A DNA stretch of 64,000 bases, from assembly GCF_015751905.1 (NCBI RefSeq), contig NZ_JADOUF010000001.1, positions 6,324,001-6,388,000 of the forward strand, written 5' to 3'. The notes under the pieces were generated by a model. It was not told where the DNA came from. It made no database searches and worked only from the letters and a program-made list of their open reading frames with translations. Position numbers and translations under genes: made by a program. The DNA comes from Longispora fulva (GTDB lineage: Bacteria > Actinomycetota > Actinomycetes > Mycobacteriales > Micromonosporaceae). Every line of letters starts with the position of its first letter. Position 1 is the first letter of the stretch. This document shows, one piece after another, positions 25,475-34,676 of the stretch.

Positions 25475-26554
25475 TCAGCTCTTGATCTCGCCCTTGATGA
25501 AGTTCTCCACGGCCTGGTGCGCGTCGTGGTCGTTGTACTGCACCGGCGGCGACTTCATGAAGTAGCTCGACGCGGACAGGATCGGACCACCGATGCCCCG
25601 GTCCTTGGCGATCTTCGCGGCCCGCAGCGCGTCGATGATGACGCCGGCCGAGTTGGGGGAGTCCCACACCTCGAGCTTGAGCTCAGCGTTCAGCGGGGTG
25701 TCGCCGAACGAGCGGCCCTCGAGCCGGATGTAGGCCCACTTGCGGTCGTCGAGCCACGGCACGTAGTCCGACGGGCCGATGTGCACGTCGGAGCCGCGCA
25801 TCTCGTGCGGGATCTGCGAGGTGACCGACTGGGTCTTGGAGATCTTCTTGGACACGAGGCGCTTGCGCTCCAGCATGTTCATGAAGTCCATGTTGCCGCC
25901 GAAGTTGAGCTGGTACGTGCGCAGCAGCTCCACGCCCCGGTCCTCGAACAGCTTCGCCAGGGCGCGGTGCACGATCGTGGCACCGACCTGGGACTTGATG
26001 TCGTCGCCGACGATCGGCAGCCCGGCGGCCTCGAACTTCGCGGCCCACTCCGGGTCGGACGCGATGAACACCGGCAGCGCGTTGACGAAGGCGCAGCCCG
26101 CGTCGATGGCGGCCTGGGCGTAGAACTTCGCGGCGACCTCGGAACCGACCGGGAGGTACGCGACGACGACGTCGACCCGGGCCTCACGCAGCGCGGCGGC
26201 CACGTCGACCGGCGTCTCGTCGGACTCGTCGACCATCTCGGTGTAGTACTCACCGAGGCCGTCGTGGGTCGGGCCACGCTGCACGGTGACGCCGGTCGGC
26301 GGCACGTCGCACAACTTGATGGTGTTGTTCTCGCTGGCGACGATGGCCTCGGAAAGGTCGCGGCCGACCTTCTTGGCGTCGACGTCGAATGCCGCGACGA
26401 ACTCCACATCATTCACGTGGTAGTCGCCGAACTTGACGTGCATCAAGCCCGGTACTCGCTCAGCGGGGTCGGCGTTGCGGTAGTACTCGACGCCCTGGAC
26501 CAGGGACGACGCGCAGTTGCCGACACCGACGATGGCTACCCGTACGGAACCCAT
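25475..26554 (-). CDS. ino1: myo-Inositol-1-phosphate synthase
   Basis: 359 aa from ATG 26554, with AAGGAGG 8 bp upstream (an upstream ATG at 26584 is less likely). NAD-binding start [22 protein letters not shown], then [48 protein letters not shown] and [12 protein letters not shown], all hallmarks of the actinobacterial Ino1 group. It converts glucose 6-phosphate to inositol 1-phosphate, the entry to mycothiol and phosphatidylinositol. It is followed at its 5' side by the PadR gene (26 bp apart), so PadR may be co-transcribed with it. Confidence 0.96.
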   Translation of the reverse strand: MGSVRVAIVGVGNCASSLVQGVEYYRNADPAERVPGLMHVKFGDYHVNDVEFVAAFDVDAKKVGRDLSEAIVASENNTIKLCDVPPTGVTVQRGPTHDGLGEYYTEMVDESDETPVDVAAALREARVDVVVAYLPVGSEVAAKFYAQAAIDAGCAFVNALPVFIASDPEWAAKFEAAGLPIVGDDIKSQVGATIVHRALAKLFEDRGVELLRTYQLNFGGNMDFMNMLERKRLVSKKISKTQSVTSQIPHEMRGSDVHIGPSDYVPWLDDRKWAYIRLEGRSFGDTPLNAELKLEVWDSPNSAGVIIDALRAAKIAKDRGIGGPILSASSYFMKSPPVQYNDHDAHQAVENFIKGEIKS

Positions 26555-26580
26555 CGCGCTGCCTCCTTCACTCATACTTT

Positions 26581-27195
26581 TCATCGGTCTGTCGCCGCCT
26601 CAGGTGGCGGGGTGGCCTCGGTGGCCTGAGCGGACTCTGTGGCGACCGTCACAGACGGTCCACTGCCTGCCCGCTCGTGGGCGATGAGCTCTTCGAGCCA
26701 CCGCACCTCGCGCTCGGCCCCCTCGAGGCCGTGGCGCTGCAGCTCCTGCGTGTAGGCGTCGAGCCGCTCCGCGGCCCGGTGCAGGGTCTCCCGCAGCCCC
26801 TCGCGTCTCTCCTCCACCCGGCGGCGGCGTCCCTCGAGGATGCGGAGCCGGGTGGCAGGATCGGTGCGCGCGAAGAACGCGAAGTGCACGCCGAAGCCCT
26901 CGTCGTCATACGTCTCGGGCCCCGCCGCGACCAGGAGCTCCTGAAAACGCTCCTTGCCCTCTGCGGTGATCTTGTAGACGACCTTGCTGCGACGCCCGAC
27001 CAGGGTCGGGGTCTCGTTCGGGTCGTTCTCCTCGGTGATCCAGCCGCCTGCCTGGAGCCGGCGTAGCGTCGGGTACAGCGAGCCGTAGCTGATCGCCGCA
27101 CGGAACGCTCCGACCTTCACCGCGAGCTGTTTGCGCAGCTCATAGCCGTGCATCGGCGCCTCATGCAGCAGACCCAGGATCGCGAGTTCCAGCAC
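26581..27195 (-). CDS. PadR-family transcriptional regulator
   Basis: 204 aa from GTG 27195 (GAGGGGG just upstream). N-terminal PadR winged helix ([53 protein letters not shown]) and a C-terminal coiled-coil dimerisation part ([29 protein letters not shown]). It sits upstream of ino1 on the same strand, the conserved place in actinobacteria. A perfect palindrome lies 23-45 bp upstream of its start, so autorepression is likely. Confidence 0.92.
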   Translation of the reverse strand: MLELAILGLLHEAPMHGYELRKQLAVKVGAFRAAISYGSLYPTLRRLQAGGWITEENDPNETPTLVGRRSKVVYKITAEGKERFQELLVAAGPETYDDEGFGVHFAFFARTDPATRLRILEGRRRRVEERREGLRETLHRAAERLDAYTQELQRHGLEGAEREVRWLEELIAHERAGSGPSVTVATESAQATEATPPPEAATDR

Positions 27196-27217
27196 CTGGA
27201 CCCCCTCTGCTGCGGCT

Positions 27218-27240
27218 CGATGTATCGGCTCGATACATCG
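27218..27240. promoter_or_regulatory. PadR-type operator
   Basis: Perfect inverted repeat: CGATGTATCG and its complement around a 3-bp spacer (GCT). The ATGTAT...ATACAT core is typical of PadR operators. It lies between padR and the divergent DUF5318/ponA operon and could control both. Confidence 0.75.
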
Positions 27241-27316
27241 TAACGGTATCCCCTCGCCACGGGTGTCGACAAGCGGGCCCTCGCTCCTCCCAGAAACGGC
27301 CGTTACCCTCGAAGCC

Positions 27317-27709
27317 ATGCGTACCCAGCGGCAGGTGGTGGATTACTCGCTTCAACGGCGAGCGCTGCTGCGTGACGTCTACGCCGCCCGCGTGGGCACG
27401 TACGAGGTGTGCGACGCGTCGCCCTACCTGAGAACGGCCGCCCGCTTCCACGGCGAACAGACGGAGGTGTTGTGCCCGGTATGCCGGCGCGAACACCTGA
27501 CAAACGTTCACTACATCTATGGTGACGAGTTGAAGCAGTCCGCCGGCCAGGCCCGGCGACTGAAGGAACTGGACATGCTCGCGACGATGTACAAGGAGTT
27601 CACGGTGTACGTGGTCGAGGTGTGCCAGTCCTGCGGATGGAATCACCTGGTGGAGCAGTACCTGCTCGGTAGGTCCGAGCTCGAGACTGAATTGGTGCCC
27701 AATGTCTGA
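27317..27709 (+). CDS. DUF5318 family protein
   Basis: 130 aa from ATG 27317. Two Cys pairs, CPVC at about 55-58 and CQSC at about 98-101, suggest a zinc ribbon. The beginning RTQRQVVDYSLQRRALLRDVYAARVGTYEVCDASPYLRTAAR is the actinobacterial DUF5318 signature, always next to ponA-type genes. Function unknown; the 8-bp overlap with the PBP gene shows translational coupling. Confidence 0.88.
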   Translation: MRTQRQVVDYSLQRRALLRDVYAARVGTYEVCDASPYLRTAARFHGEQTEVLCPVCRREHLTNVHYIYGDELKQSAGQARRLKELDMLATMYKEFTVYVVEVCQSCGWNHLVEQYLLGRSELETELVPNV

Positions 27710-30311
27710 CTATCCCCCGGAGCGTCCCACCGGTCGCGCCTCTGTGCCCGGGCTCACCCCGGCCAGCCCGCACGACCAGCCGGCCCACGGCGGGTACGAC
27801 GGGCCCGCCGGCGGCTACCGGGAGCCCGAAAGTGGCTACCGCGAGCACGGCAGCGGCTACGACGAGCCCTACCAGGCGCCGGTGTCCGGCCGCGCGACGG
27901 TCGGGCGGGCGTCCGTGGGCGCGCCCCCGCCACCGCCGGCACCCGGGGTCGCGGGGCGGGCCTCCGTGGCCGGTGCCGCGCCGGTCGGGCTCGACGAGGT
28001 CGCGGCGGTCCGGGGCAAGGGACCGGTCGACCCGAAGAAGCGCAAGAAGCGCAAGCGGCGTAACCGGATCGTGGCGCTGATCGCCGTGGTCCTGATGCTG
28101 ACGGGTCTCGCCTTCATCGGCGGGACCTACTACTTCACCAGCGTGCCGCTGCCCAACGAGCTGCCGCTGAACCAGATCTCGAAGGTGTACGCGAGCGACG
28201 GCACCACGCTGATCGACACGATCGGCGAGGAGAACCGCTCGATCGTCGCGTTCGACAAGATCTCCAAGCCCATGAAGCAGGCCATGGTGGCCGCCGAGGA
28301 CCGCTCGTTCTACCAGAACTCCGGCGTCGACTTCAAGGGCATGGTCCGGGCACTGTGGAACAACCTCATGGGCGGGTCCCAGCAGGGCGCGTCGACGATC
28401 ACCCAGCAGTACGCGCGACTGGCGGCCGACCTGAACCAGGACAGCTCGTACATGCGCAAGGCCAAAGAGGCCGTGATCGCGATGAAGCTCGACAAGGAGT
28501 ACACGAAAGACGAGATCCTGAACTTCTACCTCAACACCGTGGACTTCGGCCGCACCGCCAGCGGCGTGCAGGCCGCGGCCCAGGCCTACTTCGGGGTGGA
28601 CGCCGACAAGCTCACCTATGAGCAGGCGGCGGTGATCGCCCTCATGGTGAAGAGCCCTGGCGGCTTCTTCGAGCCGACGGAGAAGCTGAAGCCGACGGAC
28701 AAGTGGAACCAGAACACCGTCGACCGGTGGGGCTACGTGATGGACTCGCTGGTCGCGACCGGCGCGATCACGAAGGAACAGCGCGACGCCGCGAAGTTCC
28801 CCGACGTGAAGCCACTGCCGCAGAAGGGCGAGACCGAGCTCGGCAAGCGGCCGGTCGCCCAGGTCGTCAAGTACGTGATCGAGGAGATGGCCGCCCGGAA
28901 GATCCCGTACTCGGAACTCGAGCGCGGCGGGTACTCGATCGTGACGTCGATCGACCCGCGGCTGCAGGCCGAGGCCGTCAACGCCGCGAGCAAGACCGAC
29001 AAGGGCTGGCCGATGGCCGGCCAGGACCCGAAGGTCCAACCGGCCCTGGTCGCCACCGACCCCAAGACCGGCCGGGTGCTCGCCTACTACGGCGGCCCGG
29101 ACGGTGTCGGCTCCGACTTCGCCGGCTACAAGAAGGACTCCAAGACCGGCAAGATCACCGGCTACGGCTTCCACCCGCCGGGCTCGACCGCCAAGGTCTA
29201 CGTGCTCGCCGCGGCCCTGGAGAAGGGCTACTCCGTCAGCTCCGTGTGGGACGGCAGCTCCCCCAAGGAGTTCCCGACCAGCGGCCGCGTCAAGGGCAGC
29301 GCCGCCGGCCCGGTCACCAACTCCGACGGCCACGGCAGCTGCAACGACCACTGCACGCTGCGCCAGGCCACCGTGGAGTCCCTCAACACGCCGTTCTTCG
29401 CCCTGACCGAGGCGCTCCAGCCGGAGACGGTCGTCGGCATGATGCGCAAGACCGGCGTGCAGTACATGCGGCCTGACGGCACGTTCGAGGCCACCGACAT
29501 CACGGCCGGCCAGCTGAACTCGTTCGGGGACAAGTTCAACGCGCAGGTCGGCATCGGGCAGTACCCGATCACGGTCCTGCAGCAGTCCGCCGGCTTCGCG
29601 ACCTTCGCCAACGACGGCGTGGCCATGAAGCAGCACTTCATCGTCAAGGCCACCCAGCGGGTGAACTCCGGCGGCAGCGTCACCGAGAAGCTCGTCTTCG
29701 ACGACAAGGGCAACCAGGGCACCCGGGTCATGGAGGCCAGCCTCGTGCACGCCCTCGACGACGTGCTCAAGGACATCCACGCCTACGACCCCAAGTGGAA
29801 GGCCGGCCTCGACGGCGGTAAGCGGATGGCCGCAGCCAAGACCGGCACCTGGCAGTTCAGTGACTCCAACAACGTGGGTAACGCGCACGCCTCGATCGCC
29901 GGGTACACGCCACAACTGGCGACAGCGGTGTGGGTCGGGTCCAACGACAAGGAGTTCGCGCTCAAGGTCAAGAACTCCAACGGCTCCGTCGTCGGCGACA
30001 TGTACGGCGGTAACCTGCCCGGCTCCATCTGGGCCACGTTCATGGAGAACGCCCACAAGGTGATGGACTGGAAGCCGGTCGCCTTCCCGAAGGCCACCCC
30101 GGTCGGCAACCCGGAGCTGCTGGGCAACGGCAAGACCGCGCCGCCCACCCCGCCGGCCACCGGCGCGAGCGGCTCCCCGTGCCCGTGGGGTCCGATCTTC
30201 TGCGGTGGTGGCGGCGGCGGCACCCCGGGCGGCGGGGCCCCGTCCCCGCACGCGAACGACGCCGCGGTTCCCCCGACGAACACCATTCCGGCCGGTAGAC
30301 GGGGCAGATAG
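27702..30311 (+). CDS. ponA: Bifunctional class A penicillin-binding protein
   Basis: 869 aa. Long Pro/Gly-rich cytosolic tail (1-115) with a basic cluster KKRKKRKRRNRI, one helix at about 125-147, a GT51 transglycosylase (about 165-340; AAEDRSFYQNSGVDFKGMVRALWN and GASTITQQYARL) and a transpeptidase. The active Ser is in GSTAK (near residue 494), the SxN motif is in the segment ESLNTPF and KTG at about residue 713 (AAKTGTWQ). It makes and cross-links peptidoglycan outside the membrane. The C-terminus is Gly/Pro-rich. Order DUF5318-ponA-GT87 matches Mycobacterium Rv0049-Rv0051. Confidence 0.96.
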   Translation: MSDYPPERPTGRASVPGLTPASPHDQPAHGGYDGPAGGYREPESGYREHGSGYDEPYQAPVSGRATVGRASVGAPPPPPAPGVAGRASVAGAAPVGLDEVAAVRGKGPVDPKKRKKRKRRNRIVALIAVVLMLTGLAFIGGTYYFTSVPLPNELPLNQISKVYASDGTTLIDTIGEENRSIVAFDKISKPMKQAMVAAEDRSFYQNSGVDFKGMVRALWNNLMGGSQQGASTITQQYARLAADLNQDSSYMRKAKEAVIAMKLDKEYTKDEILNFYLNTVDFGRTASGVQAAAQAYFGVDADKLTYEQAAVIALMVKSPGGFFEPTEKLKPTDKWNQNTVDRWGYVMDSLVATGAITKEQRDAAKFPDVKPLPQKGETELGKRPVAQVVKYVIEEMAARKIPYSELERGGYSIVTSIDPRLQAEAVNAASKTDKGWPMAGQDPKVQPALVATDPKTGRVLAYYGGPDGVGSDFAGYKKDSKTGKITGYGFHPPGSTAKVYVLAAALEKGYSVSSVWDGSSPKEFPTSGRVKGSAAGPVTNSDGHGSCNDHCTLRQATVESLNTPFFALTEALQPETVVGMMRKTGVQYMRPDGTFEATDITAGQLNSFGDKFNAQVGIGQYPITVLQQSAGFATFANDGVAMKQHFIVKATQRVNSGGSVTEKLVFDDKGNQGTRVMEASLVHALDDVLKDIHAYDPKWKAGLDGGKRMAAAKTGTWQFSDSNNVGNAHASIAGYTPQLATAVWVGSNDKEFALKVKNSNGSVVGDMYGGNLPGSIWATFMENAHKVMDWKPVAFPKATPVGNPELLGNGKTAPPTPPATGASGSPCPWGPIFCGGGGGGTPGGGAPSPHANDAAVPPTNTIPAGRRGR

Positions 30312-30326
30312 CTCCAGCGGTGCCCA

Positions 30327-30361
30327 GGTGGCGGCGTCCTCCCCGTGAGGACGCCGCCACC
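30327..30361 (+). terminator. Strong hairpin after ponA
   Basis: Perfect 15-bp stem GGTGGCGGCGTCCTC with a 5-nt loop, 16 bp after the ponA stop. No T-run, so it may attenuate and not fully end transcription into the GT87 gene. Confidence 0.65.
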
Positions 30362-30421
30362 TTCGCGTGGAGCACGCCAATGCTTCCGTGCTGACCGCTG
30401 GCCCGTCCGGTACGGCAAGAT

Positions 30422-32038
30422 ATGCACATGCGAGATGACGATCACACCACCGTCAGCCCGGCCAGGACCGACTGGTTCGTCCGCGGGCTGAGCCAGGTCA
30501 TCGGCGGACCGCGCGGCGGGCACGCCACGGCCAGGCCCGGCAGGTTCTGGACCCCGGTCCGGGTGGTGCTGGCGCTGGCCTGCCTGGTCATCGCACTGAA
30601 CTGGCTGCAGAAGTCCCCGTGCATGGATGGCGCGTGGGCCGACAACGTGCAGTACAAGAAGGGCTGTTACACCGACGTCCTCGCGCTGTACTACGCCGAG
30701 CACCTCAGCGACGGGATGATCCCGTACGTGGACTTCCCGGTCGAGTACCCGGTGCTCACCGGCGCCTTCATGGGCGTGCTCGGCCTGCCCGTGCACGCGC
30801 TCGGCGTGAAGAACCCGGCACTCAACCAGGCGATGCTGTTCTACAACGTCAACGCGGTGGTGCTCGGCATCCTCGGCGTCGCCACGGTCGGCATCCTGCT
30901 GGCGTTGCGCCGCCGCCGGCCGTGGGACGCCGCCCTGCTGGCCTGCGCCCCGGCGATGCTGGTGACGGCGACCGTCAACTGGGACCTACTGGTGCTGTGC
31001 CTGGCCGCGGCGTCGATGCTGTTCTGGGCCCGGCGGAAACCGGTGTGGGCCGGGGTGTTCCTCGGTCTGGCGGTCGCGGCCAAGTTCTATCCACTGTTGA
31101 TGGTGGGGCCGCTGCTGCTCCTCGTGCTCCGGACGCTGCGGACGCCACCGAAGGCCGACTCCGACGGGCCCGGTGGCGGCAGCCGGCTCGCCGCCTTCTG
31201 GGCGCACAACCCGCCCCTCCGGCACGCCCTGACCACGATCTCGGTCGCCCTGCTCACCTGGGCGGCCATCAACGGCCCGGTCTGGCTGTTCTGGCGCGAG
31301 TCATGGAACAGGTTCTGGGACCTCAACAGCACCCGGGGCGTCGACTGGGGCACCCTCTGGTACATCGGGGCGCACTTCCCGCTCGGCGGCGACCGGTACG
31401 GCATCCCGTTCTTCCAGAACATCGCAGGCAACGTCGACACCCTCAACACCGCCTACCTGCTGCTGTTCGTGATCTGCTGCGGCGGGGTCGCGGTGCTGAC
31501 GTTCATGGCCCCGCGCCGGCCCCGGCTCGCGGCGCTCGCGTTCCTGGTGCTCGCGGCGTTCCTGCTCACCGGCAAGGTGTGGTCGCAGCAGTACGTGCTG
31601 TGGCTGATCCCGCTGGCCGTGCTCGCCCGGCCCCGGTGGGGCGCGTTCCTCGCCTGGCAGGCCGCGGAGATCGGCTACTTTATCGCCTTCTACGGCGAGC
31701 TGCTCGGCGCGAGCGGCGGCAAGCAGGCGTTCCCCGAGTGGGTTTTCGTCACGGCCTCCGGGCTGCGGCTGGGCACCCTGGCCGTGCTGTGCGGCTTCGT
31801 GGTCCGCGACATCCTCAAGCCCCGCGAGGACATCGTCCGCGACACGTACGCCGACGATCCCGACGGCGGCGTCCTCGACGGAGCGGAGGACGCCACCTGG
31901 GTGACCCGGCTGGCCGGGCCCGGCGGGCTACAGCGTGAAGACGATCGTGTTGCCGTCTTCGCGCCGGTCGATCCCGAGCTCGTCGCTCGGAGTGCTGGCG
32001 GCGCGCTCCCAGGGGGTGCCGGGAATCCGGTCGCGTAG
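30422..32038 (+). CDS. GT87/DUF2029 family polytopic glycosyltransferase-like protein
   Basis: 538 aa with about 10-12 hydrophobic segments. GT-C features: acidic residues in the first outer loop (YYAEHLSDGMIPYVDFPVEYPV, the D/E motif of the family), then conserved VEYPVLTGAFMG and AAKFYPLLMVGPLLLL. Members transfer mannose or arabinose from polyprenyl phosphates. It is the orthologue of the gene downstream of ponA1 in mycobacteria. The last 37 codons (after 31928) overlap the end of the next gene on the other strand and are low-complexity, which suggests a late extension. Confidence 0.85.
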   Translation: MHMRDDDHTTVSPARTDWFVRGLSQVIGGPRGGHATARPGRFWTPVRVVLALACLVIALNWLQKSPCMDGAWADNVQYKKGCYTDVLALYYAEHLSDGMIPYVDFPVEYPVLTGAFMGVLGLPVHALGVKNPALNQAMLFYNVNAVVLGILGVATVGILLALRRRRPWDAALLACAPAMLVTATVNWDLLVLCLAAASMLFWARRKPVWAGVFLGLAVAAKFYPLLMVGPLLLLVLRTLRTPPKADSDGPGGGSRLAAFWAHNPPLRHALTTISVALLTWAAINGPVWLFWRESWNRFWDLNSTRGVDWGTLWYIGAHFPLGGDRYGIPFFQNIAGNVDTLNTAYLLLFVICCGGVAVLTFMAPRRPRLAALAFLVLAAFLLTGKVWSQQYVLWLIPLAVLARPRWGAFLAWQAAEIGYFIAFYGELLGASGGKQAFPEWVFVTASGLRLGTLAVLCGFVVRDILKPREDIVRDTYADDPDGGVLDGAEDATWVTRLAGPGGLQREDDRVAVFAPVDPELVARSAGGALPGGAGNPVA

Positions 32039-33820
32039 CACCACGACGGTCTTCACCCCGAGATCACGCAGGTACTGCACGCTCTCCGGGCTCGGGAAGC
32101 TCGTCGACATGTTCCGGATCTCGTCCTGCCGGGCGGGGTAGAACGCACTGCCCCCGTTGACCATGGTCGGGAAGCCGTCGGTGGACCACAGCATCGCGGC
32201 CTCGTCGGTGAACTGGTCACTCGGCAGGATCATCAGCGGCGCCTTCAGCGTGCTGAACGCCACCGGCGGGGTCGGCACCACCGGGTGAGGGGTGTTGTTC
32301 CAGCCCTCGACGCCCACGAGCAGCACGGGCAGGACCATGGCCAGTCGGAGTGGGATGCCGATCTGGCTCAGTGGCCGGTGCCGGGCCACCTCGTACGCCT
32401 GCTGGGCGAACGCGCTGACCACGCCGGCCGCGAGCACCGCGAGGAGCAGCGTGACCCACAGGATCAACCTGCCCGGGGTGCGCAGCGCCTCCATGCCCGG
32501 CAGATGCCGGTAGACGAGCAGGTAGCCGTACTCGCCGCCGTTCGCCGACTGGGTGCCCAGCGTCAGCCAGACCATCACGAGCGTGGTGCCGCCGAGCCAC
32601 AGCCGGGTGGACAGCTTCCAGGTCGAGAAGAACAGCCCGGCGATGGCCAGCCCGATCAGGAAGAAGCCGGGCAGTAGCGGCTGCTCCGCCAGGTACGGCA
32701 GCGTCGTGCGGGCCTGGGCGTGCGCGGCGCCCCACAGCCAGTTCTCCGAGGGGGCGGTGAGCAGGCCGTGCGGCGGGGGAGAGAACAGGGCCAGGTCGGC
32801 CTCTGTGCGCTCGGCGTTCGGGTGCGTCTCGCGGACCTTCAGGTACACCGAGGCGATCGCGAGCGTGACGGTGGCGAACACCGCGCCGCCGGCCAGGTCG
32901 GCGATGACGATCCGCCACGGCACGACGGGACGCCGCTTCACGAACCAGCTGATCAGCACGACCAGGCCGATGGTCAGCAGCACCCAGCCGAACGGGATGC
33001 CGATCGCGAAGCCGAGGGTCATCTGCCAGGCCGCGACCAGCCAGCCGCCGATCACCCAGCCGGTCCGGGTCCGGTCCGACCGGTAGCCGGTCCGCAGCGA
33101 GAAGCCGTGCCCCCTGGCCAGCATGGCCAGCGCCAGGGCGATGCCGCCGACCGAGATGACGTTCATGTGGCCGCCGTGCGCCAGCTTCCACGGCGCGTAC
33201 GCGAACGCCATGCCGGCCACCGCGGCCCCGGGCCGCCGCGCGCCCAACTGGCGGAGCAGCACGTAGGCGCCGAAGAACGCCAGGGCGTGCAACAGCACGA
33301 ACACGATGTTGTACCGGACGACCGCCGCCGTGAAGCCCTCGCCAATCATGCCGAACGGCGCGTACCCGGGAATGGCGTCCGTGAAGGCCAGGCTTCCCGA
33401 CTCGGGGAAGAACGGGTTGGCGTTCCACAGATTCATCGGGTCGGTGACCAGGGCGTGTCCGGCCCACGCGATCTGCCAGGCCTGGAGCAGCGGATCGTAG
33501 ATGTCCTCGGGGATGGTCCTCGTGATGTCCTTGACCGTCGGCCAGGTCATCAGCACGGCGAGCAGCACGCTGCCGACCGCCGCGAGGGTCCACTCGTGGC
33601 CGAGGAACCGGCGGAGCCGGCCGCGCCGGGCCTGGGGGGCGTCCGGCGCGAAGGCGTCCCACTTGTCCGAGGCCTCGTCGGATGTGTCCGACGCGTCGAC
33701 GGCGTCTGAGTTGTCAGGAATCGGATCCTTGGCGGCCTCCGGCCTGGTTTCGTCCCCGCCCGGCGACTCCTCCGTCCGGTCCTCAGAAGTCGACGTGGGC
33801 TGCTTGGGGCTGGACGTCAC
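31928..33820 (-). CDS. Large polytopic membrane protein (GT-C/YfhO-like)
   Basis: 630 aa from GTG 33820 (overlaps the nfo stop by 4 bp, GTGA). A Ser/Asp/Glu-rich cytosolic N-terminus (about 1-65), then about 10-12 hydrophobic segments and a C-terminal extracytoplasmic part ending SVQYLRDLGVKTVVVLRDRIPGT... DGNTIVFTL. The first outer loop has DPLLQAWQIAWAGHALVTDPMNLWNANPFFP, as in GT-C and YfhO-like glycosyltransferases. No substrate can be named. Its tail overlaps the GT87 gene by 111 bp on the opposite strand. Confidence 0.82.
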   Translation of the reverse strand: MTSSPKQPTSTSEDRTEESPGGDETRPEAAKDPIPDNSDAVDASDTSDEASDKWDAFAPDAPQARRGRLRRFLGHEWTLAAVGSVLLAVLMTWPTVKDITRTIPEDIYDPLLQAWQIAWAGHALVTDPMNLWNANPFFPESGSLAFTDAIPGYAPFGMIGEGFTAAVVRYNIVFVLLHALAFFGAYVLLRQLGARRPGAAVAGMAFAYAPWKLAHGGHMNVISVGGIALALAMLARGHGFSLRTGYRSDRTRTGWVIGGWLVAAWQMTLGFAIGIPFGWVLLTIGLVVLISWFVKRRPVVPWRIVIADLAGGAVFATVTLAIASVYLKVRETHPNAERTEADLALFSPPPHGLLTAPSENWLWGAAHAQARTTLPYLAEQPLLPGFFLIGLAIAGLFFSTWKLSTRLWLGGTTLVMVWLTLGTQSANGGEYGYLLVYRHLPGMEALRTPGRLILWVTLLLAVLAAGVVSAFAQQAYEVARHRPLSQIGIPLRLAMVLPVLLVGVEGWNNTPHPVVPTPPVAFSTLKAPLMILPSDQFTDEAAMLWSTDGFPTMVNGGSAFYPARQDEIRNMSTSFPSPESVQYLRDLGVKTVVVLRDRIPGTPWERAASTPSDELGIDRREDGNTIVFTL

Positions 33821-34590
33821 GGCAGGCGCTCCCGCAGGTAGGCGATATCCGCGGCCTGGTCCTCCGCGCTGCCCGGGGTCTCGCAGACCGCTGGCGCGCC
33901 GGAGGAACTGACCACCTCGCTGATGAGTTCGGGGTCGATCTCGCCCCGGAGGAAGTTCTCGTGCCGGTCCTGGCCGGAGTCGAATCCGCCCTTGGAACCG
34001 TTGGCGTGGATCAGGTCGATCCGGCCGGTGATGCCCTTGACCCGGTCGACGATCCCGACCAGGTCCTCGCCGCCGGCGAACGCGTGGCACGTGTCCAGGC
34101 ACAGCCCGACCTCGTACCCGTCGAGGGCTGCCCACAGCCGGGCGAGCATGTCGAAGCGGCGGGCGCACGCGTTGTCCCCGCCGGCGGTGTTCTCGATCAG
34201 CACGGGGACCGGGAAGCCGCCCTCAGCCTCCGCGTACGCGAACGCCTTGCGCCAGTTGTCGAAACCCGACTCGATGTCGTCGCCGGCGTTGACGTGCCCG
34301 CCGTGCACGATCAGCCCCTTGGCGCCGACCTCCGCCGCGGCGCGCGCGTGGGCGAGTAACAGTTTTCTGCTCGGGATCCGGATCCGGTTGTTTCCGGTCG
34401 CCACGTTGATCACGTACGGCGAATGGATGTAGATGTCGACGTCGCTGTCCCGCAGCGCGCCCGCGTCCTCCCGGGGCTTCGGGGCTTTCCACCCCTGGGG
34501 ATCGGCCAGGAAGAACTGGATGACGTCAGCACCTCGCGCCTTCGCTTCGGCGAGTGGATCTGTGGCGTCGACATGGGCACCGATTCGCAT
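33817..34590 (-). CDS. nfo: Deoxyribonuclease IV (endonuclease IV, AP endonuclease family 2)
   Basis: 257 aa. TIM-barrel metal ligands: IGAHVDATDPLAEAKARG at the start, IHSPYVINVATGN, LIVHGGHVNAG, PVLIENTAGG, LCLDTCHAFAGG and IHANGSKGGFDSGQDRHENFLRG. It cuts DNA 5' to abasic sites in base excision repair. It is translationally coupled to the membrane protein gene at its 3' side. Confidence 0.95.
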   Translation of the reverse strand: MRIGAHVDATDPLAEAKARGADVIQFFLADPQGWKAPKPREDAGALRDSDVDIYIHSPYVINVATGNNRIRIPSRKLLLAHARAAAEVGAKGLIVHGGHVNAGDDIESGFDNWRKAFAYAEAEGGFPVPVLIENTAGGDNACARRFDMLARLWAALDGYEVGLCLDTCHAFAGGEDLVGIVDRVKGITGRIDLIHANGSKGGFDSGQDRHENFLRGEIDPELISEVVSSSGAPAVCETPGSAEDQAADIAYLRERLP

Positions 34591-34676
34591 ACGGCGAGTC
34601 TAGGACGCTGTTGCGTTACTTGGACTCGCGCGCGTCGTTGACTTCGATAGAAAAACTCTGACCGACAGGGGGTAGT

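Noticed and set aside
27600-30380. 926-codon minus-strand frame over ponA
   Set aside because: Antisense shadow of ponA with no motifs.
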